A DNA stretch of 64,000 bases, taken from the NCBI GenBank assembly GCA_959347315.1, contig OY365811.1, positions 38,841,770 through 38,905,769 of the forward strand. The letters are read 5' to 3'. Shown here one piece after another: positions 1 through 12,465 of the stretch. Every line of letters begins with the position of its first letter. The stretch's first letter is position 1. Both the position numbers and the translations under genes were made by a program. The notes below the pieces were generated by a model that did not search any database, had not been told where the DNA came from, and saw only the letters and a program-made list of their open reading frames with translations. This DNA is from Bimastos eiseni. Lineage: Eukaryota; Annelida; Clitellata; Crassiclitellata; Lumbricidae.

Positions 1-66
1 ATAGAATAAGTGATAATTGCTTATAGTACTCCATACCATTTTAATTCAGGATGTTTTGATTTCCAG

Positions 67-193
67 GGTATCCAATGGGTCGAGCAATGCTGGACAACCG
101 GCACTTCGGTGGCCCAATGCCACCCATGGCTGGACCACATCAGTCCCCGTATACGACTACAATGCCCCCAATGCAACCACCATATGATATCAG
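67..193 (+). CDS. Internal coding exon, Pro/Met/Gly-rich protein (unrecognised)
   Basis: The sequence shows a pyrimidine-leaning tract ending in TTCCAG before position 67 and a GTATCA donor at 194. Two leftover bases of the previous codon are followed by 41 sense codons and then AG, the first two bases of the next codon. The peptide starts YPMGRAMLDNRHFGGPMPPM and continues with MPPM and MQPPYDI motifs, a low-complexity, probably disordered Pro/Met/Gly segment. The split AG codon joins exactly to the exon at 969, which is the main support for both exons. The start codon and earlier exons lie left of the window. Such composition is common in tails of RNA-binding and transcription-associated proteins, but I do not recognise the family and give no function. 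The other two frames are poorer: one ends at a TGA and the other gives Gln/Trp/Cys-rich junk. Confidence 0.72.
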
Positions 194-968
194 GTATCAA
201 TGCGTTTCTCTGACTTAGATCAATGCTTTATCTTTTTCGTATTATTCTTTATCTGTTTAATGGCAATGTATATTTACAGCAATTGTTTCAGCACTTCAGT
301 TCTTTAACTGGTTTGGGTTTGAATACTGCCAACCGTTGGGAATTGACGACAGTATCATTGACAGGCTGTTGAAAGTAGTGCCTGCTAAATTGTAGAAATA
401 TCACTTCCTGTAAATATCAATTTATGTGAACAGAGATACTGGTATGGTACAATAAGACTCAGTACTTTTGTGCCAACCTCACAGTTGTTTTTGATGTACT
501 TTGGTGGTTTTCTATTGTAAGTGTTTAAATACAGAATGAGCAACATTAGGATTACACCTTATGACTAGAGTTTACTCAGATGCGTTTTATTGCAGCTTTA
601 AGACCTTTCTACTTGGCTGGGGTTGGGTCGGAATTGTGTAGTAACCTGATGGTGCACTATATAAATTTTCTTAATGAATTAATACATAACACATGCATGC
701 ATTCCTTTCTAACTTCCTTCTCTTACTTTACTTTAACCGTAGGCCATGTTGGTTACAATTGTGTTTCTTACATCTTCTGAAAACCATGCACTTTGTGCTA
801 TTAGATAAAACGTGTCCGTTCCCAGTCGGATTTTTAAAGCGATTGTATTTTATTTGAGTTTGCCGAACATTACTCGTTAAGTGACTTGTCAGTATTTGTT
901 CCCTTAGGTCAACTGATAGGATTTTTTTTGAATGGATTGAAGTGAATGGCTTTTCTCTTTAAAAGCAG
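194..968 (+). other. Intron with an embedded LINE 3' tail
   Basis: This 775-bp interval lies between GT at 194 and the acceptor TTAAAAGCAG ending at 968. It holds a degraded LINE 3' tail (571-680) and nothing else I can assign. Its splice phase (2 then 1) keeps the reading frame across both exons. Confidence 0.65.
571..680 (+). repeat. LINE 3'-tail fragment (TATATAAATTTT core)
   Basis: The segment matches, with mutations, the tail at 43730-43852: a CAGATGC-like start, a GGGGTT(A/G)GTCGG middle, TAGTAACCT, then a GCACTATATAAATTTT core followed by AATGAATT. In the 43.7-kb copy the same tail directly follows a LINE reverse-transcriptase C-terminus, so this copy is read as a 5'-truncated LINE insertion in the intron. 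The short open frame it carries (580-780) is not a gene. Confidence 0.6.
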
Positions 969-1113
969 AACGCAGTACAGCAACGCGCCACGTGGATACC
1001 ATCAGAATCCGATCCCTGCGCACGTCGTCGCTCCAATTGAATCTCCTGCACAGGTCGCTCACGAAGAAAACGTCAAATACATCAGCGAAGGCAAGTCTCG
1101 ATCCTCCATTTAG
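969..1113 (+). CDS. Terminal coding exon with stop codon of the same gene
   Basis: The exon follows acceptor TTAAAAGCAG. One base completes the codon AG|A (Arg) from the exon at 67; 47 more codons and TAG (1111-1113) follow. The joined peptide begins RTQYSNAPRGYHQNPIPAHV and ends with an acidic/basic tail, HEENVKYISEGKSRSSI. Open frame, acceptor and phase agree, so this is very probably the true C-terminus. The last residues (GKSRSSI) are Ser/Arg-rich, and the final SSI loosely resembles a class I PDZ ligand (S/T-x-hydrophobic); that is only a suggestion. The opposite-strand open frame at 904-1134 is a shadow. I do not recognise the protein family. Confidence 0.72.
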
Positions 1114-1907
1114 CAGTGATGCATGATCATCCAAAAGGGTCTCTTTTGTTTGGAAGAGCTCTTTATCTTTGTTTGGCGGTTGTGTGCGTATACTAATTTA
1201 TATAGCACCTTTCGAGAATTCGTTAAAGTAACGTTGTACCAATGTGAAATTTTGTCGATAATAAGTTCAGCCCATGATTCAAATGGCTGATACCAATCAA
1301 GAATGATTATTTCGTTATTTAATCCGATTTCTTCCTATTTGTTCTGTCAAAAGGTTTTCGGTTCCAAAGCATGTTCCTACTATTGCAATTCTAGCATGTG
1401 TAAAATTCATAAATTTTTGAAATCTCAGAGATGAAAATTAATGAAATATGCAATAATGAAAATGATTATTTAACTATAATGCATGTGGCAGTCCTCCAAA
1501 AGTAAGAAATTTCTTGACTTAATCATTTATTATTTCTACCTATGCCACACTTTTAATAAGTCTGACTGTCTAACATTTCTGTTGATGTGTCGAATCATAA
1601 TTTTATTATTTAACACAGATTTTCAATGATAAAGGTTATAAGGTCGCCAAAACTGTTTATTATTTTTTTATTTAGTGAAATAGAACTTGCTTTTGGTGTG
1701 AAATAGTATTTCTTTGGTATTTGTATGGATTTATTGGTTACAGGCCAAAACATAATTCAGAAAAGTGCTACATAAGTGATTTGTCCTTTTTTTGTAGAGT
1801 GGAAACTGGTTGAAATTGATTTACATACTAATGCGAACGGCGAGTCCAGTTGTAAGTAGCTCCATCTGGTACAGTTTTTTTGCTGATGCAAATTCATCAT
1901 GATAATT

Positions 1908-1942
<35 letters not shown>

Positions 1943-2527
1943 CACCTCTTCAAGGTGATTACTCAGAGGCACTTCCAACCCCAGTGCGACCAAAAGATTT
2001 ACATACTAAATGTATTGTAGAAGTTTTCCAATGCTGTTGCACTTTCTTTCATAACTTGTCTTGCTCTTTGGTTAATTCATTCCTTTTCCAAGTGTCCGTA
2101 CTTCACTGATATCCCCAGCACCATACCAAGCTATAATTGCATCCTGTGCCTAGCATTGATCTGGTGCTCCCACAGTTTGGTTCCTATCTAAATTTCGATT
2201 TTAATATAAAATTTATCAATGGACAGATTGTTTTTTAAGAACTCATTTTGGATAGATAATTATAAGTATTTTTTTAAAGAAACTTATAAATATACTGATC
2301 TACTGAAATAATAATATTGAAGTCAGTTAATTATAACCAAACTCAATGTTGGCCGAAATGTTTTTGTAAAGAGCAGACAACTCGTGATGACTGATGATGT
2401 AATTTTTGAAAACAAGGATGAAATATAAAACTTAAATGTTTCATTATAACTTTCATATACAGGATGTAATAGCCATCAAATCACTTTTCAATTGTAATTT
2501 TAGTTTTTATTTGTGAATAAAAATAAA
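1114..2527 (+). other. Probable 3' UTR ending near tandem AATAAA
   Basis: AT-rich sequence follows the TAG stop with no further convincing exon. The first AATAAA hexamers after the stop are two adjacent copies at 2516-2521 and 2522-2527, the best poly(A) signal candidates. A TA microsatellite and a short LINE/SINE tail interrupt it at 1912-1998. The transcript end is inferred. Confidence 0.4.
1912..1998 (-). repeat. (TA)n plus LINE/SINE tail core in reverse
   Basis: About 30 bp of TA dinucleotides run into AACACCTCTTCAAGGTGATT and ACTCAGAGGCACTTCC. This is the reverse form of the tail found at 25138 (ATAGCACTCCTTCAAGG) and elsewhere. Confidence 0.5.
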
Positions 2528-5127
2528 ACCATATTTAAGGAGAGAATTAATTTATGGAATAATTAAAGTTATTCCATCCTGAGATTTTCACCTCTTCTAT
2601 ATTTGTGCCGTGGCACCATGGGGGCACTGCCCTTAGCGCGGTACTTTATTTCCTCATTGTTAGTTTGCTAAATTCCCTATCCTGAAGCAGCTTGATCATC
2701 TGACCTTTGTTGCGTCAATTTCCTGTCTTCAAGTGGCTTCAAGTCTCTTAGCTAACTTGTTTCCTCTCCTCATCTGTCAATATTCAGAAAATTAGTCTGA
2801 CTTGATTGCAGTTTAAGTAAGGTGAATCTTGAGCCAATAGCGAAATCACTTCTGTGAATTAGCAGAATGATTAGATACAGGAAGAGAGAGGGAGTATTCC
2901 AAAATTTAGATTCTACAGCACTTGGAAATAGCTTGTTTACCAAAAGCAGTTTTAGTCCTAGGTATAAGCAGAGAAAGATTCAGAAGACCTTGTTGAATAA
3001 GGAATCGAACCTGATCTAAAATACTGTTGGCCATTATTTAACGTGTATATCTTGACGCTTAATACAGTGTTTACCTAAGTAATGTTATGAATGACAGAGG
3101 TTGCTTCTTAGTAGAGATGGACATGAATTAGTTAAACTGATAATCAATTATATATCTCTCGTGAAATTTTGTTATTGATTAGAATTTGCTGCTTATATGA
3201 TTGATTAGCTTATTGATCATAATCTTATCTAAAAGTTACCGATCTCTACTTCTCAGATGGTTGGATTGTTTCCACAATCATTATAAATGCATAGTTACTG
3301 CTTATGAATTGCCAGATGAACCAATGGCAAGAACAACACTCTTGCTCTTGCTAATTATCATCCCTCTTGTTTCTTAGCTCAGACCCAGTACTACCAAGAG
3401 AAGGTTCCAAACAGTCAGCTTGTTGGTCAGTGTTGTTTTTCTTTTTGACACGAAACTCTAAACTATGCTATTTAATGTTTGCATAAGTACAGCCATTATT
3501 GTGGATCCCTTGATCTGTTTCCTGTAAATTAATGTTCCTGTTAATTATATCTAAAAGCAATGAAACAGCAATGGTCATGTCGATATCTATCAATACTTGG
3601 AGCAGCAGACATTCTTCTGATGTTGTCAATGTCGACAGTGTTGATGAGACATGGTTTACTCCAACACAACTTAAGTTCATTTGCTAGTGTAACCTACTTT
3701 CTTAGTTATTTACAGATGATTATTTACAGATGTTCTTCATTGTAGAACAAATGTCCCTAAAATAATCCCTCCAAGCCATAAATTGTTCAGATTTGGATAA
3801 TTTTACCTTTCAATTTTTTTGCTTGTAATGTTCATTAGTTAAAACTAGCGTTTACAATCATATCTGAACTTCACCCAAGTGAACATGTCTAAGGCTTTTA
3901 CTTGAATCAGTTACTTTACTGGTGCTACTGAAACATTCCTTGTGGTAATGCTTTATTGCGTTACATAACTAAGTGTTTGCTGACAGTAGCCATCGTTTTT
4001 GAACCTTCCCAAACTGTTTAGGTTCGCTGATTGCCAGAAAAATTTGTCCATTGCGCTTGGACCGGAGCCCAATTTATTAATTATTTTTTCTTTTCAATCA
4101 TCTTATATTTGTAGACAATTCTGCGAATATATTACAGTCTAAAATGATAATGTGTGTATGTTAGTGTTTTTTCTTATGACTGGTTAAAATGTAAGGTCGA
4201 AGGAGATAAAAACTGCTAATGCTACTTTCAAATTTTCTGTTTGATTCTCTTTGCGTACTGGCAGTTGCTTAACCCTCTAGCGAATTTTCTCTGTGAGTAA
4301 ACTGACTTAGTGATCAGCTGGCATGACCAATGACTAGCCACACATCATCGTATGCTGAGGTTAAGAAAATGAAGTCACTAACACCTTAAGCCCATTGTCG
4401 CTTTTCTCGTGTATACATGTGTGTATGTATTGCATATATCAAGACACTTGAACTACATGTTCTCGCTTTTAACTGCCTCAGAAAATGTTTTGCTATTAGG
4501 CTTCATGTAGGAATGCTCTTCATCTAATGTTTTCTGTCTTTGAATGTAGGTTTTCAGGCGTTCGACCTTGAGCAGTTTGCATTCAGCCGATCGATTAAGC
4601 CGCAGTGAGGTCATAAACTTTAGTGTGATGATGGAGATGACAGTGAACATTTACATTAAGCGTAGAATTTTCATCCTTAAGCTGCGTCTCATTCGCCAAG
4701 AGAACATTTTAAAACGCTGTCATCTTGTTATTGCTCCGCGATTCATTCATTCATTTAGCACCTTTTTCAGAATCCGCCGAGTCAATGAACCGAGAGTGGG
4801 GTCGTGGAATCTGCGATACATCTCTGAAAGCATTTTCAACGTTAAATGTTTATGTTTAATAGAGATTTTTGTTGCACCAAAAGCGAATTCGTACACTTAC
4901 AATTGGAACGTTGAGATCCTAAGTGTAACTGGATTAAGATGAGTCTAGGTCATTCCAGCTGAACTCATCCAATTCCTCTCACTTAAAATGCTTTCAGCGA
5001 CGTCACATATTCAGCGATCCCGCTCTTTGAAGGCAGTGAACCTTTGAGATGTCCAGTGGCAACTGTTGACTGATACTTCAATCATTATTAAGGTGATGCT
5101 CTGAAAGATATCTGTATTTGATGGATG
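2528..5127. other. AT-rich non-coding stretch, one possible cassette exon
   Basis: Mostly featureless AT-rich sequence. One 48-nt exon-like segment (3378-3425) is listed separately. Short open frames at 3468-3745 and 4453-4942 have no family resemblance, and the 4453-4942 frames overlap on opposite strands. Confidence 0.4.
3378..3425 (+). other. Candidate 48-nt alternative exon
   Basis: The segment lies between acceptor TTGTTTCTTAG and donor GTCAGT and encodes QTQYYQEKVPNSQLV when its first two bases complete a codon. Length 48 and phase 1/1 make it frame-neutral. Its entry phase equals that of the exon at 67, so it could follow the same upstream exon if 67-193 and 969-1113 were skipped. This is inference: no downstream partner exon was found. 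Confidence 0.22.
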
Positions 5128-5216
5128 GTCCTCGTTTCAATCTCGAAGCACACACAATCGTAAACATCAATACATGCTACACATTACAGGTCGAGTGCTC
5201 TAACCAGTCAGCCACA
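5128..5216 (-). repeat. tRNA-derived SINE head
   Basis: Read on the minus strand, GTGGCTGACTGGTTAGAGCA resembles a tRNA 5' part with the A box, and GCTTCGAGATTGAAAC about 60 bp on resembles a decayed B box. Spacing and order fit a tRNA-derived SINE promoter. No intact cloverleaf can be drawn, so it is not a functional tRNA gene. Confidence 0.5.
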
Positions 5217-5989
5217 ATTCATCAATAATAATATTTATTAGGCCGACCTTTCACAAATCAAGTAATTCCGTTTCTTGCTCATCGTTGGGCACAAAAGAAC
5301 CCCCCTCAACTGATGAAAGTCATAGTTATGAGTATGGCAACCCTCTCTGACGTTTAAGATGATTGCTCTCCAGAGATTATGACCTCTTTCTGGTCAGTTT
5401 TGTGGTAGTTGTCACAACTGTTGGGGGTGCTGCCATTAATCGAATGGTTAAACGTTATTTTGTGGTTGCTGGAAGTGCTGATAAAATACGGATCGAGAGA
5501 GATCGAGGGGGCAGAAGACTACGATTCCGAACCTGTGTAGTTAAATGCCTTGGGGCAGAGGCGACTCACAAATGAGAAAAATATTTATAAATACGCCAGT
5601 TCCAAAGATCGTAGAGTACAACTCGGAATTGGATACGCCTATATCGATGATTGCTTAGCGTGCAATAAGCAGTTCATTTCAGTCGTGGGGACTGAAGGGT
5701 GTTCTCACCCTTGGTTGTTCTCTTAATTTTACCACGATCTGCAGGTCCCCTAGATCTAGCGCCTAGCTGTGCCGCCTGATGTGTAAGAGGAGAGGTAGGC
5801 TATTCATTGTTTTCCCTTGCACATCGCCCACCCCTCACAATTCTGAGATAAAGTGCTATGATCTGGATGTTAGGTCAGCTTTTCGCTAACAATTAAACTG
5901 GTAGGCCTACGATGTAGTATCTTCAAGTTATGCTTTAGAAATTTGGAGTAATCTTAAAATGGGCTACTGTTGAAAAATTGGCACTCTTT

Positions 5990-5991
<2 letters not shown>

Positions 5992-6029
<38 letters not shown>
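5992..6029. repeat. (CA)n microsatellite
   Basis: About 19 uninterrupted CA dinucleotides. Confidence 0.95.
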
Positions 6030-6031
<2 letters not shown>

Positions 6032-6920
6032 CAAAAATACAATGTTAAATATTAGATATAATCGTTCCTATTTAAGTCGTTCGGTTTATAGATTTCTTCA
6101 GCATTAAACTCCGGCGTTGTAGGCATTCACTGATTAAATTACACTAATTGGTTTATTCGGTAGATGTCGCGACAGGATATCTTTTTCATCGGCATTCAAC
6201 CGCATTTTTTCACGTCGCGTTGGATTAGCGAAGATTATTCTTCATAAATCCTATCGCGATTCCTCTTCTTCCCATTGCGCATTTAGAGGAGGGTTTACAT
6301 TTTCAAATCCCTTTAAGCGTAATAAATTATTTCCGAAAAATTAATTTTGCAAACTGGCCCCATATTCTAGGGTAGTTCTATTGACAGACTATTGCCCAAT
6401 GAAAACTATCCTCTGGTAACCTTGCAAGCTCTTCCTCTTACTTACCGCTCCAATTCTAAATACCTTACACGTTAACTGTCTGCTTCTGGAACCATTTATG
6501 ACCGTAAGTATATCCATCGATTTTTTTACTGAACGCCTGTGAAGAATCTAGCGACATCGACTTTTAGGCGCTATAGAAATCCAGAGATTACGAGTAGGCC
6601 TACTGCAAAGAGAGGAGAGGGTTGGAGAGGAGAGGATGACTTGATGGAAGAGCATGTAAGGATCGCTTTGAATAGATGAGACGGAAGCGAGCCTGTCAGG
6701 CTGGGACATGCGCTTCCTCTAACCTTTGACCCGTTGTCGTAGATATTGACGTGCGGTCGATTAAACAGCCATTCATCTTGATGTGGCTGATCCGTCGGCC
6801 GCCCCTCGCCGAGCCAAACATCACGTGTCAATCACGGCAGCAAACGACGTCAACGGAAAGCAGACGACATCTCGTTACTCAATACAACGAGTACTCAACC
6901 CGTCCACGCTCCACTCCTTC

Positions 6921-7007
6921 ATTCTTCCTCTATTCCGCGATTCTCCTCCATTCTTCCTCTATTCCGCGATTCTCCTCCATTCTTCCTCTGTTCCACTATT
7001 CTCCTCC
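6921..7007. repeat. 29-bp minisatellite, three copies
   Basis: Three adjacent 29-bp units begin ATTCTTCCTCTATTCCGCGA. The third differs at a few positions. Overlapping open frames in this T/C-rich stretch are not credible genes. Confidence 0.85.
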
Positions 7008-7725
7008 ATGTGTGTTGATTTTTTTAACGACGCCGTTCCATATCGAAGATGATTTGGTGTCGCCCTCCTCTTCTCCAGGTTTAGGACTTGCACTGTCAAA
7101 GTCCAAACAGTGGCGGAGTTACTATTCTCCTCCATTCCATCAGTCCTTTTATACTGTCCTCCCTACGTCTTCTATTTCGCATGTAGGCCTACTGCGTACT
7201 TCTGTTTCACATCCATTATCCTCTAAATTCGCCAATCTGCCTCTGCTGTTCTTCTGTGTAGGTCTATTCCGCCTATACCTCGTTGATTATTACTATGCCA
7301 TCATCTATTCTCGTGCTGATCTCTGTTTTCAATCATCGACCCTTCCATATCCTCGCTCATCATCCATCATCCTCTAGTTTCCAAGGACGTGACTAGACCT
7401 ATGTCACACTGCGAGTAGATGACAAATCTCCTATTTACACTTCCCTTTTCCTCTTCCCCTCCCTTCTTCATGCCCTTCTCTTCTTCCCTCCCCAATCCTC
7501 TGCGTACGAATTCAGTAGGCCTACACTTTGCACATCCCTCGCAGACGTTGAACTTTCGTGGATAATCTGGTTCCCCGAGCGTTGTTTCGAGTGGCGCTTT
7601 AGAAGCGTGGAGATTACTATTGCGAAGCGACGATCGAAGCATGTTGTGATTCGCAACTGTTCAAATAAAGTAACTGTTGACAACACTGATGGCTATATTT
7701 CAGCCTGTAAATAATGGGACTCTGT

Positions 7726-7795
7726 GTAGTGGTGTAGCTGTCGGTTATGCTCCGTGCATGGTGCGATGGTCACAGGTTCAAATCTACTCACAGAT
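7726..7795 (+). repeat. tRNA-derived SINE head
   Basis: TGTAGCTGTCGG (7733-7744) fits the A box and GGTTCAAATCT (7775-7785) fits the B box of an RNA polymerase III promoter at normal tRNA spacing. The arms between them do not fold cleanly, so this is a SINE head or tRNA pseudogene. Confidence 0.6.
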
Positions 7796-7952
7796 GTGCA
7801 ATTGATAAAACCAAGGTGTTAGGCTTTTATAAGCTGAATACTAATTACGATAGTGGACTACACAAACGTTGTCAGATGACATTTCAGAGACATCAAAAAG
7901 ATAAATCTACTTACAAGACGATTTCTACACTAGAATGCAATTGGACACAAAT

Positions 7953-8042
7953 TGCACGTGATCGGTGACCGGTGACGTGACCGGTGACGTCACCTTGTAA
8001 AACAAAAGATGCCGATGACGTAATATCCATTGCCGTGGTAAC
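7953..8042 (+). promoter_or_regulatory. CRE / E-box / X-box-like motif cluster
   Basis: The stretch contains CACGTG, the duplicated GTGACCGGTGACGT, a full cAMP-response palindrome TGACGTCA, another TGACG at 8016, and ATTGCCGTGGTAAC (8029-8042), close to the RFX X-box GTTGCCATGGYAAC. In known promoters CREB/ATF and RFX factors bind such sites. Clustering in about 90 bp suggests a promoter or enhancer; activity is inferred. A possible first exon with donor GGAAG|GTGAGA lies at 8043-8251. Confidence 0.35.
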
Positions 8043-8251
8043 GCCGGTAGATTGTCGATGTGGACGTTCGATTATTTGAAGATTTTTCTTAAATATTCAA
8101 TCGAAAAGGTTGATTTTCGATTTAATTTCGGCATTTTTTGGCCGAAATGACAAGTTTCGTGTTAAGAAAAAAGAAGATCAGCAAGGTGGTCGATAACACA
8201 AGGCGCTAAAGCTTTTGTTGCCGAGATATTTGATGGAAACCAGCCTGCCGG
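8043..8251 (+). other. Possible first exon with strong 5' splice site
   Basis: The interval ends in CCGGAAG|GTGAGA, a near-consensus donor, and begins next to the regulatory cluster above. One frame before the donor is open for about 30 codons and reads protein-like (GAKAFVAEIFDGNQPAG) but has no ATG. Another frame offers ATGGAAACC shortly before the donor. No following exon was identified. Confidence 0.2.
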
Positions 8252-10629
8252 AAGGTGAGAAACTGTGTTGGTGGGCTATACGATAGGGCCTGCATAGGCT
8301 GTATCCGCACATCCAAACATTAAAATTTATAAAATTACAAGCCTAAACAGAAATTTACAAGTTATTGCATAAGAAAAGGGAGTCACGACCTGCTAATCGT
8401 TTCAGAAGATAATGTATGCTAATTGAGTTATGCAGAATTTGTTGCATAAGTTTACGTAGCATACATTATACACAAACGGCCTAAATGCGGGTAAATATAT
8501 TATTCTTACATACTGCGTCATGCATAGAGAACTGCATGATTTGCTTATGTTGGCAAATTTCTTTTGACTATTTCAGAGTTTAGCTACAAAGTGCTCATAC
8601 TCTTGAAGAAAACTCGCTCAGGTTAGCTAAATCGTCACAGGCAGGTAGGCCTATATAGCATTTGGCCCCATATAAGTTTAATTAGGCCAACATTGCAGCT
8701 GTTACAGTTTAAGAAGAATTTGGTACTGGTTGAAAAAAAGTTTTACATCCCATTTTACAGAAAGGAAGCAGAATAACGCAGTTTATAAGAAGAAGAAAAT
8801 GGCAAAATCTAAGTAGATGTTTAAAAATGAAACTTCTCGTCACTCCTGTAAAGTATCACCAATGGACGGAAGAATAAATTTGCCCCATACATTTAATCGT
8901 GCCCAATGTAGGTCTTTCCCCCATACAACCAATGAAAATTGCAACTCGAACAATGGCGCAATGAACGACTAACCGATAATAATACATTAACTTTCAATTG
9001 CTGCCATGTGCGTTATGATAGCCTAACTATTGAAGTCTTTGGTCAGATTAGATTAAAGAAATGTAGGAGATCAAGACAAAGGCAACTTTACAGCAAAGCT
9101 TGGGAGGTGGAGGCGACGATCTAGTTTGACAGGTGGGGGACACCCGGATAGTCATGAGAGGGGTAAGAAATGTGGGGTACAAACGTATATTAAACGTGTC
9201 CCGTTTCCGTAGAAGGTGAGGGGGACCTGTTTCCTCGAGCCCCCGGGAACGCGACCCCCTCCTGGGAGATTACATCAAAACAGTCAACATTCAAGTAAAA
9301 CGCAAACCAGAAGATGCCAGATATTTTTCCATTCAGAGTCTCGTGTTTTGCATACCTTGATTTGAAGAGTATACAGGTGATATGAAATGGTAATTATTCT
9401 TTTTTATGTGTGAGATGGTCTGCCCATGAACATAATCTTATATACATGTAATTAAACTTCTTTCTCATCCGATTGTACTTTAAAGAAATTGATTGTTGAA
9501 GTGCGTTTTCAGCAAATAAAAACACAGAAAATCAACTGGAGTATGACCAACGACAGATCAAAACCGTCATCAATGAAGTAAAGCTCAGAAAATAATATCG
9601 TCAGGTGTTTTTAAAGTCAGGTTCTTTTTTTCTATTTATATTATTTCTGCTTCTCTATAGAAGCTTCTCTATAAAGAAACTGAAAGTCCTAAATCTGAGG
9701 ATAAGTCGGCAGATGTTAAATAGCTTTTTCAACTGTTTCTATTTTCAAAGTCATTGATGGGTATTTTGAGCAAATAAAAATTAAAGCATCCAGAAAGTCA
9801 ACGTAAGTATGGTAGACAATTATATAAGCAATTTCAGCGAAGCAGCGCTCAGAAAAGAGTTCACCACGCAGGTAGGCTAATTTGAACCTCAGATTGTTTT
9901 TTTAACTCGTTTGAGACACATTGAGGGTTGAACACTTTAGGGTTGAAAACTTTGGGGGTTTAACAAATTAGGGGTTGCATGGTTTAATACTTTAGCATAA
10001 AATTAAAATAGAGCACTAGAACGTATACCGTAGCTTGGTGGCTTAGCATGGTCTCGTCGTTGCCCATCAAGTGCGAATGTCGTTTCACCGCTCAACACCG
10101 AAGAGAAGAAATGAATAGTACAAAAGAAAACTAGAAGTTTGTGTCAGTCGGCATCTGTTTTCCAAAATCAGTTAATATTGCAAAAGCGAATTGGAAGTTT
10201 AGAACATTCTACATCTATTCACACCAATGCCTCAAGAGATGTGAATGCTGCAATTAAGGACAATTGAAAGCTTGGAACTTTATTTTCTACCTGGAAAAAC
10301 AGTGTAGAATGAGAACGGTTAACTGTCGGCCTTCAAAATAACAGTTATTTTATTATGTATATATATAGGACTTAAGTTAATCAACAAATCATATATATAT
10401 ATATAATAGGCCTATATTATGCATATGTATGTACACTCTATTATTAATCACCATAACACGAGTGCCTTTGTAGAGTGGTCGTGACACGACCACCAAAACA
10501 CAAATTATACGTTTCTGTTGTTTCCTAAATCCTCTTCTGTAAAGTTCTGTTATTGTCAGAATTCAAGCATTTTCTTTCAATTTCCCTTTTCTGTTCGCAG
10601 TCAACTTCGAGGCTCTTCTATAGTCGTCG
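8252..10629. other. Non-coding stretch, nothing assigned
   Basis: Apart from a short GC-rich patch with CCCCCGGGAACGCGACCCCC near 9240 and degenerate GGGTTGAA/TTAGGG-like runs at 9920-9990, I see no gene, no mobile-element ends and no RNA gene. Confidence 0.4.
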
Positions 10630-10669
10630 ACTCTCTCTCTCTGTCTCTCTCTCTGTCTATCTCTGTCTG

Positions 10670-10743
<74 letters not shown>

Positions 10744-10768
10744 ATCTATCTATCTATCTATCCTTTAT
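10630..10768. repeat. Compound (CT)n(TA)n(TCTA)n microsatellite
   Basis: CT-rich run with CTGT interruptions, then a TA block, then a TCTA tetranucleotide block. Open frames through it are low-complexity artefacts. Confidence 0.9.
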
Positions 10769-11499
10769 TCTCTATTCTTTATCATCTATTCTCGATCCTA
10801 CATCGTCCTATAGGCCTGTATTCTCTATTTAATATATCGTCCTCTTTCTTTATTCCTTGTCGTCCTCTATTATCGATCCTCTAGCGTCCTCTATTCCCAG
10901 TCCGAATGCGTTTCTCTAAGCCTATGTATCTCTCACTCTCTGTCTGTCTGTCTGTCTCTCTCTGTCTCGCTCTTTCTGTCTCTGTCTCTGCCATTGATTT
11001 GTGACTACATAATGAACAAATGACTGGATTGATTGTCCTATCGGTCATATCATTCATTCTCCGAAGTGTTTACAACTCCGTCCTTCTTAGTCGATGAACT
11101 TAACGGGGTTGCCGTCCAGGGCGCAATTTATGGGGGATTCACCCCACCCCAATGATCCAGACACGTACCCATCGCTGATCGATTTATTTCCCTTCCAAAG
11201 GTCGTCTTTCTTCCTCACTACTTAAGACTATCACCCGTCGAAGATAAAGTTGCGCTATATATCTCGCCTCCGTTGGAATATATGCATCTTCCTCCTCTGT
11301 CACCGATGGTCACAGGTCGAAGCCCGTTGGGGATTAGACTGCCCACACTGGCCAGTGTGGCCACCCTGCCTTCATCCATCGCTGTCTCACTCCCTTCCTC
11401 TCTGTCTCTCTCACTGTTCGTCCAGGAAGCAATTTATGCATGCATGCATGCCCGACTGTCTCTTTCCCTCTCTCCCCCTCTCTGCCTCTTACTACCTCT

Positions 11500-11835
<336 letters not shown>

Positions 11836-12204
11836 CCCTACTCTCCAATGGTAACTATGCGAACTGATACATAATGAACGCACTCGTCACAGAGGATGAT
11901 GATGATGACGTCCGGTTCTCTTCGATTGGAAGATTAAACGTTAGCGCCATCAAAAAACCAATAAGACATTATTTAACCTCTCGTCTGCTTTTCCACCCTC
12001 TTTTCCGTCCACTCCTTCTCATCTCTTCTCCTTCCTTCCATCTGCTCATAGGGACTCTTATACAATATCCTCACGGACTCCCATGGATGTACTAAATAGA
12101 CTAAGACAGAGAAATCCAGGGTTTAACCAAGTGGCAAACATGTATTTCCGTTTAATAATTATTATAAAGAAATGCATTAGCCAAGAGAGCAAAGGAGGTA
12201 GGAA

Positions 12205-12211
12205 GAGAGAG

Positions 12212-12254
<43 letters not shown>

Positions 12255-12413
12255 GAGAGAGAGAGAGACAGAGAGAGACAGACAGAGAGAGACAGACAGA
12301 GAGACGGAGAGACAGAGAGAGACAGGGAGAGACAGAGGCAGGGACAGAGACAGACAGAGAGAGGGAGGAAGGGGAGCGGGAGAGGAGAGGAGGGGAGGGA
12401 GAGACAGATAGTC

Positions 12414-12452
<39 letters not shown>

Positions 12453-12465
12453 TATATATATATAT
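12205..12465. repeat. (GACA)n/(GA)n purine-rich microsatellite
   Basis: GACAGACA and GAGA repeats with G-rich interruptions, ending in a short TA block. This is the opposite strand pattern to the CTGT block at 11.5 kb. Confidence 0.9.

Noticed and set aside
10..213. 67-codon frame from GTG across the first exon
   Set aside because: Different frame from the exon that joins in phase with 969, and it crosses both splice sites.
904..1134. 76-codon minus-strand frame
   Set aside because: Shadow of the spliced plus-strand terminal exon, which has matching splice signals and phase.
4453..4650. 65-codon minus frame with ATG, Lys/Glu-rich
   Set aside because: Looks protein-like, but has no family match and is overlapped by a 124-codon plus frame; no promoter or splice support.
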